64,000 nucleotides of DNA. It comes from Antedon mediterranea. Lineage: Eukaryota; Echinodermata; Crinoidea; Comatulida; Antedonidae. The notes under the pieces were generated by a model. It was not told the DNA's origin, ran no database searches, and saw nothing but the letters and a program-made list of their open reading frames with translations. The DNA is taken from assembly GCF_964355755.1 (NCBI RefSeq), contig NC_092680.1:12377001-12441000 (forward strand), given 5' to 3'. A program made the position numbers and the translations under genes. This document shows positions 46,701 to 58,800 of this stretch, piece by piece. Numbering within the stretch: the first letter of the stretch is position 1; each line of letters starts with the position of its first letter.

Positions 46701-46830
46701 GAAAATGTTGTGTCTACGGGTTTGTCCAACTGTTGTTGTTTTAGGTGCAACAGGAGCAGGGAAATCCAAGTTAGCGTTAGATATAGCAAAACGTGTAAAT
46801 TCTGAAATTATAAGCGCTGATTCTATGCAG
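46693..46830 (+). CDS. TRIT1 coding exon 1
   Basis: The ATG at 46693 is the first in frame after an in-frame TAG at 46645-46647. Codes [20 protein letters not shown], the P-loop and SADSMQ; donor GTAGTA. Only about 17 residues precede the P-loop. They carry Arg/Lys and no acid, so a short mitochondrial signal is possible, with a second in-frame ATG at codon 5 (46705). Confidence 0.93.
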
Positions 46831-49800
46831 GTAGTAGTTTTTAAATCGTTTGATTGGTAGCCATCAGGCTAGGCTACACACCGCGCGTACATCATACATG
46901 GGTCCGGGAAGAAAGGCGAATATTACATCATTTTTGGCGTACAGATGGTCACGGTGATGGTGTTGGTAGATTAGGCCTGGCCCTAGAGAGCATGGTCATT
47001 TCCTGCTCTTCCTTGTTGTAGTTTAGTGGCAACCAATAACCCTCTCTAGGCATAGAGATATTATAGTGAAATATCTCTATGCTCTAGGCCAAGCAACAAG
47101 GCAATTTTTGACATTTTGAACAGTTTAAAGATGAACAAATTATCCGCAATAATAATTTAATTAGGCTAGCCTAGATAGAGGCCTAGCTAGGCCAGGCGCA
47201 GGCCTAAATACTTAGGCCCATCCGCATCCATTAACATAATTATACTTTTTCAGGCCAATTATTATATAGGCCTAGGCCCTCTAAGCTAGGCTAGCTAGAA
47301 TTTAATTTTACATAACAAAAATGATGTTTTTGACATTAAGAGAGTGTCTTTATAATCCAATATTGGCCCAAAGTTAGCCTACATTATAAAATACAACAAA
47401 CTTTTTTATTAGCTGTTGTTTGCTTCAAAATAAATAGTAAATACGACTGATGACATAGAAAAATGTCATTTAAAAAAAGGCCACATTAAAAGGGTGACAG
47501 TTGAAATCGTTCTGTTTGAAATTGGTCGTGATAATTTCTTGTTTTGAAAGCACCGGGTCATTCCATACCAAATAACCCAAAAAAAAAATGACATTTTAAA
47601 CCCTACTTTCTTCAAATTTGCTCAAATTTTGGGGTTATTTTTAGCCAAAAAACACGAAATTTTTAATTTGAGCACCATACGACCAACGGTTTGGGCGCTA
47701 CGCGCCGTCGTTTCTTCGCGATTTTGCGCAAAATCAACGTGGCAGGCTAATTTAAATGACCGTATCTCCGTAATCTGTGGACCGATTTTGTTGACAGGTA
47801 TCTTTGGAAAGCTAATTGTTAAAGCTATCCAAATATTCCATTTAATTTTGAGATAGAACTATTTAGAAGATGTATAACTTATTCTAATTCCATTTGACCT
47901 TGTGGGACAAATGTTGTTTAGATGAAATTTTGTTAAAATTATCTCCTACATGATATTTACATAATATAAAAAAATTGAAGATATATTATTTTTTGTTTGC
48001 TTTCTTTCTAGCTCATTTCAAAGTTGGCTTACTTCAACAATTCTGGTATCTCTATACAGTGTAGATGTATTGTCGGCATTATATCACTACCATATTTACC
48101 TCTTAATACTATGGGGGTCACTGTCAGATTATTTAATCTACTATAACAATGCTTTAATTATATTTTCATGCTCCATACAAAACAATTTAACTCAATATAA
48201 CCGCATTATTTTTTGTTTGCTTTCTAGCTCATTTCAAAGTTGGCTTACTTCAACAATTCTGGTATTTCTATACAGTGTAGATGTATTGTCGACATTTTAT
48301 CACTACCAAACTTACCTCTTAATACTATGGGTGTCGCTGTCGGATTATTATTTAAGACTATAACAATGCTTTAATTATATTTTCATGCTCCATACAAATC
48401 AATTTAACTCAATATAACCGCATGATTTATAGGGCTATAATTAAAAATTTGTCCCACAAGGTCAAATCCTAGGTCAAATGGAATAGAATAAGTTATACAT
48501 CTTTTAAATAGTTCTATCTCAAAAGTAAATAGAAAATTTGGATAGCTTTAACAAATAGCTTTCCAAAGATACCTGTCACAACAAAATCGGTCCACACATT
48601 ACGGAGATACGGTCATTTAAATATAGCCCGTCGCATCGATTTTGTGCAAAACCGTGAAGAAACTACAGCGCGTAGCGCGCGAACCGTTGGTCGTATGGCG
48701 CTCAAATTAAAAATTTCAGGTTTTTTAGCTAAAAATAACCCAAAAACCAAATTTGAGCAAATTTGAAGAAAGTAGGGTTTTAACCCATTGGGTGATTTGA
48801 CATGGAATGACCCCACCACTAGTTTATCTTATTGCAACCAAAATGAACGTGCGACTGCCAGATTTATTATCATAGACCATTCTAGCCTATAAAAAACGAA
48901 AACTTGTACATGAAAAAATAGACCTCCTCAAAGACAATGTATGAATGATGGTCTCTATTAATATTTTTGTTTAACAGGTCTATAGAGGCCTCAACATCAT
49001 CACAAACAAAGTGAATAGTGAAGAGATTGAAGCCTGCCCTCATCATGTCATTGATTACGTGAACCCCCTCAGTCGATACACAGTGGTGGACTTCAGAGAC
49101 AAAGCGCTGCCAATCGTTGACAGTTTACTGGAAAAAGGTAAACTACCAATAATAGTTGGTGGAACCAATTATTATATTGAAGCTCTGCTGTGGAAAGTTC
49201 TTCTTGATCCTGTGGTAAGTAAGTTGATGGGTGTGGGTTGGTGGGGTACAAGAGGTTGTTGTGTGTGGTCAAAGAGGTTGTTGGGTGTGGTACAAGAGGT
49301 TGTTGGGTGTGGTACAGAAGGTTCTTGGGTGTGGTACAGGAGCTTCTTGGGTGTGGTACAAGAGTTTAGGTGTCTTACCTACCTCAAAGTCTCATAGCAA
49401 TCAAGTAAGGAAGAAGGTGCTTATAGAATTGTTGACATTCTTTATTTATCCACCTGCTAACCCCATTTTTAGAAAATCTCACAAATTTAAAATTTGTCTC
49501 TAAATTGGTTAGCGTATGATGTACCGATGCGTATGGTGCTACTGAGTATGGTACTGACTATAAGTATGGTACTGACTATAAGTATGTATGGAAAGTATTA
49601 AATTATGGATTTTCTTTTTCTGTCCAAAGATTTGTTTATACTAATTCTAAATTGCAGTGTGATAAATTTAAGTTAAAAAATTAGCAATAAAATGATGGGT
49701 ATACTGTGTATAATATGATGAAAAAAAAATGGAATTGATTAGTGGGAAAATAAAAGGACATACAAAATGATGCAATTAAAATGATACAAGAACAAAACTG

Positions 49801-52800
49801 AAGATCTGATTACAAGATCCAATTGCTATAAGAGATTGATCATTATTTTTTTTTTTTGTAGGAAAACACGGGTGATGACCTGTTGATAGACAAAAGAGGA
49901 GGCGACATCAAAATGATACAACTCCGCAAACGGTCTTTACCTGACAACTGTATGGCACCTAAAGCCAAGCACCAACAAATTGATCACGCATCAGTTACTG
50001 GAGAGACTGTTGGTGGCAGTGATCTTGAAGAAGAAACAACTTCCAAGTCTGTGTTATCACATGGCAGCACATTTCAGCACAATATTGATATCAATTCTAC
50101 TTGTTCATTCAACAAAATGGATTCTAAAAACTTGTTTTCCTGTGGTAATGAAACAAGTGAATATGATAAAAGAGACAGTGTATGTGATATGACCAATAAG
50201 GCTGTAGAATATTCAGTTAATACAGGTGTCTCAAACACAGGTGTCACTGGAGAAAACACAGGTGTCACATTGGAAAACACAGGTGTTAATATGGAAAAAA
50301 CATGTGTTGTTGCTGTGAAAAACACATGTGTCACTGTAGATAACGCAGGCCCAACATTGGAAAATACAGCTGTTACTATGGAACACACTGGTGTCACTAT
50401 GAACAATACAGGTGTCACTGTGGACAATACAGGTGTCACTGTGGACAATACAGGTGTCACTGTGGACAATACAGGTGTCACTGTGGACAATGCAGGTGTC
50501 ACTGTGGACAATGCAGGTGTCACTGTGGATAATACAAGTACCAAGGGTCAATATTTTAACATTGAAGTTGAGAAGTTTTCAAGTGAACAATTACACAGCA
50601 TCTTGAAAGATGTTGATCCAGAAATGGCAGATAGACTGCACCCAAAAAATAGAAGAAAAATAATAAGGTAAATTAAATCACATTTTAAATTTATAACAAA
50701 ATATTTTTCATAATCTATATCAGGCATCAAATACAGTTTTATAAATATACTGTATACTTTTCTGATTCATTGTTCTTTAACACTTTCACCGCCAAAGACG
50801 GAAATCTCCGTCTTTCGATGCCCAGCGCCAGACCGCCAAAGACGGAAATTTCCGTCTTTGGCTTTTTATTGCACAATTTGTTAGATCATGTATATATGGA
50901 CCGCATATAGAAATTTCAACATCCAAATCGATCTGGACCGCAAATATTTTGATACTTTATTAACCCCTAGTGCCAATGACCCAGCTGGCCTACATCGCGT
51001 CCTATCCGTAAACAACATAATGTGCTTACTGCAGACGAAGCAATTGCAGAAATATTTGCCGACTCTGACTCTGAAAATGAGTATTTATTATCCCCAGATG
51101 ATGAAGGTATATTTGTACCTAAATCTGGTTTATAAAATGTAATAAATAATTGGAGATAATTTAGCTAGCCTGGCTTAGACTAGTTTGTAGAATAGTGGAG
51201 AAACGTGACACTGACAGACGGTGCAGCCAGGCTAAAAACCTCATTATCTCTGCTTTGTTCTCCGATTGAGCCTAAAGTGCTAAAAGTGAGCCAAGTTCTT
51301 TGTACAATTATGTGGTATTACAGTTTTATTTCAATAAAGTGTTTGGTACCATTGGAAAGTTTATTTCTATCTCATTATTTGAGTGTATATTGCATGTTAT
51401 TCTGATTACAAACACCTTTGCTATGAGCTTTGAAAAACAGGTAAATTGATCTAAAATGGCTGGCGGTGAGGGGTACTTCCTTTATTGAATGCCTGGCGGT
51501 GAAAGTGTTAATGTATAAACTTTTTCTATCGGACTGAATGTTAAATCGACCAAATACAGTTTACACAGATTAATATTTTGTCCACCGTCCTAATGCGAAA
51601 GCCCACTAATATCCGCCGTGGGTGGAAGTACAATAAAGTACGCACTATTTTGCAAGTTGAAATCATCAACCTAATTAATTAATAATACCTGTAATTGATA
51701 ATGTCTTCAAATTTGTGTAATTTAAGCAATTCAATTATTTGAGCAATCTATTTAATATTCATAGCATTAATAAATTTGAGATCTGACAAAAGATTTATAA
51801 CATTAATCTAGCAAAGAAACTTTCATGTGCTATGGAATTATGTGCTAAATTAGTTGTTTAATTGAATGGTCATTAATTGTCTTTAATTACTTTCAATTGC
51901 AGACATTATATAGTTACAGAATGCATTAATTGAAGTTCATTTGCCGAGTTGTAATTGAAATCATACAAAGTTATAATTTAAGTGAAATTATTGAAACAAA
52001 ATTGTCTACACTATCAAACTTTATGTGGAAAAAAAATGTGATGTCGCCATATATGGACATGATGATGTCAGCACACCACATTTAGGCATATCACCACCAT
52101 ATTTGGGCACATCACACTTTTTTGGTCAAACTAGATAGTGTAGACAGAGCTTAAGAAATAACATTTTTTCTCTAAAGCTTCGTCCCCACTTGGAAGCAAC
52201 GCAATCACAAGTGATCGTTTATATTGGTCATAATAAGCTTACAGTATGTCCTTTCCTTTGCGTCCTAGTGGAAACCAATCTTAATAATCGAATATCGTTG
52301 ATTTCAAAGAATTTTTAATAAAACCAAAACTTTTTAAAATCTCTTCAAAAGTTGGTATTTCTACTCGACCTGTTTCTACATCAATTGACCAGACCTAATG
52401 CATTAAATACAATTCCAAGGGAATTTTAATGTGATATTTATCACAGGAGACTGGAAAATAGCACTATTATCACCATTTTAAGTAATATCATTTTTTATTG
52501 CAATTTTGATGCTCAGCTGTTTTAAATTTGTATTCAAGCTACAGTATGACAAAAAATTTATCTTGTCAAAAATATTTTACTGTGAAATGATGTTTAAAAC
52601 ATGTTTGATGACAACTCAGTTTTAATGTAAAATCTAATATATTCTAAGGATGACTCATAACATACCTTGTCATTTTAATATTGTTTAATACCATTTTTAA
52701 AATTGTCAAATCTTTTTAAATTGTCTTTTATTATATATTAGAAGCCTACATGTTTTTGAGCAGCATAATATACCACACAGCCGGTTACTAGCTGACCAAC

Positions 52801-55800
52801 AGGCAACAGAGGGAGGGAGTTCATTAGGTGGACCATTACGTTATAGCAATGTTTGTGTGTTTTGGGTGCAGTCAGACCAAACTGGTAAGAGAAATATTAT
52901 TTAAAGTTGGTGTATTCAAAGTTAATACTGTACCAGTTCCATGCTGTGTGGCTTAGATTTAATTTAGAACAAAACGCAAGCAAATTGACAGTTGAAGCAT
53001 GACAGTTAATAATAATCTAATGCTTTTGATTGGTCAATCAGCTTGTATTGCGGATTACGTACTTTCCTTGCGTACTAGTGGGAACCTAATAATTATAGGA
53101 AAGTTATCTGTTTTGAGACACTTAGTTTACTTACTCTAGTAGCTAGATCAACTTCCGTATGCACTTTGAGGTCCAGAGAATTTGACTTCAGAAATTGGTT
53201 TAGGATGGTCAAACAATCATTATTGGCTTGGTTACACATTTTGAAAATGTGGCGAAAGGTCAAAAGGTCAGGGTGAAAGGTTATCGAACTAAACACGAAT
53301 AGGTCCATAAATCTCGACAACCACTGGTCACAGCGCGGTAATTTTGGTCTCAAATTGATCAGAAGGTATACATTTATATTCAGTCTAATGGGACATTTTA
53401 GTCAAAAATGACTGGAAATGCCATTTCTGACCTTTGACCCACACCCCAGGGCATGTATGTATCTCCGTAACTACTGATCGTAGACACTTGAATTTGGTCT
53501 TAAATTGTTTGAAATAAACATTTTGTTATTTGTAGCACATTTTTAAAAATGTTACAAAAGGTCAAAGGGTCAAGGTCAAAGGTTATATGAACAAATATAA
53601 ATAGATACTTGTATCTCGACAACCACTCGTCGCAGCAAGTCAATTTAGTCTCAAAATGTTCAGAAGGCATGCTTTTATATTCAATCTAATGGGACATTTA
53701 AGTCAAAAATTATCAGAAATGCCATTTCTGACCTTTGACCCACATATCATGGCATCTTCATATCTCTAAGTACTGGTCGTAGAAACTTAAATTTGGTATC
53801 AAATTGTTCGAAATATACATATTTACATTCATTGTAATAGAAAATGCGGTTAAAAGATGAACAGAAATACTATTACTAATGTTTCCAACAAAAAACATAT
53901 CTCTACATAACTTATCCTTAGACAGTAATGTTATGCAATAACTGATACTTTAAATTGTTTCAATTTCAAGTACAGTACTAGTTATTGCTGTCCCCAAGAA
54001 CATTTTGATAGAAACGTCAAGCTCAACAGTTCTTTTCAGAATGCTAGAAGTAACTTGCCATGTGTATCCGATTAAACTCCCCGGGCATTTATTGGTCAAA
54101 GGGGTTTTTAGGGGGAGGGGAGGCATCTTTATTTGGGGTATAATATGGTAATATGTATAATCAAATAAATACCACCTAGATGTAAAAAAAAATACAGCAC
54201 AATTAATATCAAAAAGTTAAAAAAATGCTTGGTAAATTGTAGATTATGGTAGTTAATGTAATGTGTTGTGATACAATTATTGTGTAAATGCATGTGGCGG
54301 GCGTATTTCACATGGTGTTCTATTAGAGGGAATGGTGGCGTTTATTTGAGGGAGGCTTTTATTCAAAGCGGGTGTTAATTCGAATAAATACTCTAATTTT
54401 AATAATTATAATTCGTTTCTCAACTGATAAAAGGTACTTTACATGATTCGTTTTCTTCTTTATGCTTTTTAACGAAATGTTTCTGTCTTTTAGAATAAAA
54501 GTGACACTGTCATAGATAACATTAAATGGATCTTCTCCTCCAGGTGCCAGTATAATGATATAAAACAATGACATATCATTATCCTGACACGATTGCACTC
54601 ATAATGGATCTTCATTCTATCATCTGTTTGTTTGTGACTACAATTTGACAACAATCTTTTGCATATTTTTAAATGCCAATACATAGTTTCATTACTATTG
54701 TACAATATGTCCAGCTTTCCTGAAAACACCCTTGTGTACTGTAGTACAGTGTTGTAGTATGATTTTATCATGGTAACTTCTGATGCTTTTATTGTCAATG
54801 AATTCAGTACCTAAAACATGTCAAAGTTTTTAGTGGTATTGATAATAAATCTCCAGAAACATATTGTTTTATTATCTACACTGGGAACAGACGTGTATAA
54901 TATACACCGACAAAACTTATACATATTATGTATAAGTTTTGTCGGTAACATTCAAAAATATTATGGAATAATGACAATGAATTGGTCTATTATAGTTGTC
55001 TGTGATACCTTTTATTACATGATTGTACTTGCAACAGGATAGAATGAGGTTTAATCCAGTTATTATTCTTATTATATTAATTAATTTTTGTTTTATCTGG
55101 GGTGTATTTATTTGATTATACATGTTACCATTATTACACCCAAACAAAATAAACACCTTCCCTGAATAACTAAATGCCCGGACCTTTTATTCGGGTAACT
55201 ATGGTAAGTTACTTCTAACTGTTGAGCTCGAGTATTTATTCGAATTAACACCCGCTTTGAATAAAAGCCTCCATTCCCTCCAATAGAACATCATGTGGAA
55301 TAAACTCCGCCACATGCATTTACAAAATAATTGTATCACAACATATTTCATTAACTACCATAATCTACAATTTACCAAGCATTTTGACATAATTTTATCA
55401 TTTTTTGATATTAATTGTGCTGTATTTTTTTACATCTAGGTGGTATTTATTTGATTATACATGTTACCATATTATACCCCAAATAAAGATGCCTCCCCTC
55501 CCCCTAAAAACCCTTTTGAACAATAAATGGCTGGGGCGTTTAATCGGATACACATGGCAAGTTACTTCTAGCATTCTGAAAAGAACTGCTGAGCTTGACG
55601 TTTATATCAAAATGTTCTCGTGGACAGCAATAACTAGTAGGCCTACTTGAAATTGAAACAATTTAAAGTATCCTATTGCATAACATTACTGTCTAAGGAT
55701 AAGTTGTGTAGAGATATGTTTTTTGTTTGAAACATTAGTAATAGTATTTTCTGTTCATCTTTTAACCACATTTTCTATTACAATGAATGTAAATATGTAT

Positions 55801-58800
55801 ATTTCGAACAATTTGATACCAAATTTAAGTTTCTACGACCAGTACTTACAGAGATATGAAGATGCCCTGGTATGTGGGTCAAAGGTCAGAAATGGCATTT
55901 CTGATCATTTTTTACTAAAATGCCCCATTAGACGGAATATAAATGCATGCCTTCTGAACATCTTGAGACCAAAATTGACTTGCTGCGACCAGTGGTTGCC
56001 GAGATACAAGTACCTTTATTTATTTGTTTATATAACCCTTGACCCTGACCCTTTGACCTTTTGTAACATTTTTGAAAATGTATAACAAATAACAAAATAT
56101 ATATTTCGAACAATTTAAAACCAAATTCAAGTGTCTACGACGAGTAGTTATGGAGATAAATACATGCCCTGGGTTGTGGGTCAAAGGTCAGAAATGGCAT
56201 TTCCGGTCATTTTAAACTAAAATGTCCCATTAGACTGAATATAAATGTATACCTTCTGATCAATTTGAGACCAAAATTACTTCGCTGTGACCAGTGGTTG
56301 TTGAGATTTAAGGACATATTGGTGTTTGGTCTTATGACCTTTCACCCTGACCTTTTGACCTTTCGCCACATTTTCAAAATGTGTAACCAAGCCAAAAATG
56401 ATTGTTTGACCGCCCTAAACCAATTTCTGAAGTCAAATTCTCTGGACCTCAAAGTGCATACGAAAGTTGATCTATAGCTACCAGAGTAATTGAGGAAGAC
56501 CTGATAAATCAATAAACATTACAAGATAATGACTTTCCTTTGGGGTCCTAATTTAAGCTTAGAATAAAAAAACCACTTAAAATGGACCTGAAATGGATTT
56601 TTTTCATTTTAGAATGATGTTTTGGGGGCTAAAATGTGTTAGTTTCTTTAGTTTTTAGTTTAGCAGAATTAAATTAGTAATGTGAGATGATAATTTATTT
56701 GTCACGAATCAGGCAGTTCGAAAACGAATTTTATTCATATTTTGCAAGTTGTGGATATCGCTTTGGTCCTTGCATGCACATGAAACGGAGCCTCGCCGCA
56801 TGATGTGGGTGGTGGATCGACTCCGCGCGCTGGATTGGGGGCCTAGGCCTAGTAAAGGTTTGGGAGGTAGGTCTTCTAAATTCGGGTTTTAGAACAAACG
56901 AAGTACATTTTAGGGACCTATATTTCATTAGTTAACGATTGGAACGCTTTGCCGAGAGTTGTTGTAGAGTCAAAGTCATTGAATCAGTTTAAAGCTCAGG
57001 TACAGGCATGAATTTTAAATATAATATTTGGTTAATTGTACATAAATCTAATAATTGTAACAGAAATCAAGATGACAAAACATGAATTTCCCTTAATATG
57101 GTCAAATACAAAATTTGGCAAAATTCTTCCATAAAAACCAGGAAGACTTTTTTTCAGTAGTTAGGTAGTTAACCTAATGTAATAACATGTCCGGTGACTC
57201 CCTAGACGGTGAAAAAAGATGGTGGATATACGGTGGATAATTTTTGCTATAGCATAAAAATAAAAATCTGAAGTTGAATAAAAATATCAGAAATGTAATA
57301 TTCAAGTTATATTACCTATATTCAGTCATCTGATAACTTTTTTTTACCACACCGTTTATTTTTCATAGCTTTTTAAAATGCCTCTCTATTTACAAAATTT
57401 GTGTATAAAGAATAGAGATTTTACTGTGTAATTTGAACTATCCCCCCACTGATAAGAAAGTGCTTAATTTGAACAAGCTCGTGTAACACAAATAAAATCC
57501 CAAAAAATTATGAAACATAGGGGAAACTAGATCGATAATTTTTGGAATGTATGATCAATAGAAATTTTTTGCCCGCACCTGGCCTTTAAGTCTAATTTGA
57601 AAGAACACTGGAAAAACCACCACCAGAAGTTTCAGCCGTATGTATTGAGATTTGTAATTCCAGAGAGGCGAATAAGCAATTTGCTTTAGCCTTAATTTCA
57701 AGGTAATTCAACAACATTAGATATTGAATAAATTAGTATTATGGTATTAGTGTCAACGCTTTCGCGTGTCTTTCCAGGCCGTCGATCATTCATTGACTAT
57801 CGGGCGGCATACACGCTCTCGATATCATCGTGTGTATATGTGACGTCGTGAATATAGAGGCTTCCGACGGCCGTTGAAATAGAATATTGCAATGGCGTGA
57901 GTAATTTTCGCTAATTTACCATGGTATCTTAAAATTTCGTTTTTACTCAAAATACTATACATTTTGTTTTTATTTGTATGGGTTTGTGTTAATTTGATAC
58001 ATTTAAATAACATGTGTGAATTTCTTGAAAATCGAAAGTCCATTTCAGGTCCATTTTAATAAAGAGAAGAGATTCACCATATTGAATCAATTTGACAAAT
58101 GACAAATGACGTGACTGTGTTACAAATTGTTGTATTGAATTTCTGAAATGATTTATTATTTTAAAAGTTCAGTTTAGTGTTCAATATTGTGATACTTAGA
58201 GAGCATGCCGATTTTGTTGGTGATTGCATGAACATTAATTAAAACTGCTGGCTAATTTGACCAAATACTAAATACTACAAAGCTACACTTGCCCCAGGGT
58301 TAAATTAACTGAGCCAAACGATTACCTTTAAAACCAACTACTGCCTGTTCAATAGACTACTGCCTGCCCGATAGACTACTACCTGCCCAATAGACTACTG
58401 TCTGGCCAAAAATAAAAAACTGTAATTACCATCTTCCAATATAGTACTTGACGACCGACTTGATAGACGAGTGGATGGTATGCTGGAGCAAGGGCTTCTG
58501 AAGGAACTGTCTGACTTTCATTCAGAATATAATCAACAAAGATTACAAGGAGGCCTTCACAAGTAAGTTTATTTTAAGCCACTATTTGATAACTTTCTGT
58601 CATTTTCTCTGACAGCTGAGAGATGAATAACATTTTAAACAATTTGTTTTATTTGTAAACTAATACTAGAATTTGAATATGTTTGATTCCATTTTTGTAT
58701 TGTGTATTGATTTCTAAATGGGCTCAAAGACTTTTAAGGTGACTCCTAGAATATCAGGGGAGTGGGGGTATGATGAAGGCACCATAAAGATACTTCCTAG

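Larger units (their letters stand above)
53095..56538. mobile_element. 3.4-kb imperfect palindrome (foldback element), TRIT1 intron 4
   Basis: The arms are inverted copies: 53130-53400 pairs with 56210-56490 (landmarks CTTTGAGGTCCAGAGAATTT, ACATTTTGAAAATGTGGCG, CCACTGGTCACAGCG), continuing inwards to 54390/55225 (AAAGCGGGTGTTAATTCGAA). Each arm contains roughly 300-bp sub-repeats marked by TGACCTTTGACCCACA and CATTTCTGACCTTTG. An unpaired centre (about 54400-55220) contains a further 41-nt perfect hairpin. The exact ends and target duplication are uncertain. No recognised protein. Confidence 0.75.

Noticed and set aside
50074-50551. Long minus-strand frames of 106 and 156 codons
   Set aside because: They are antisense readings of the TRIT1 exon 3 minisatellite.
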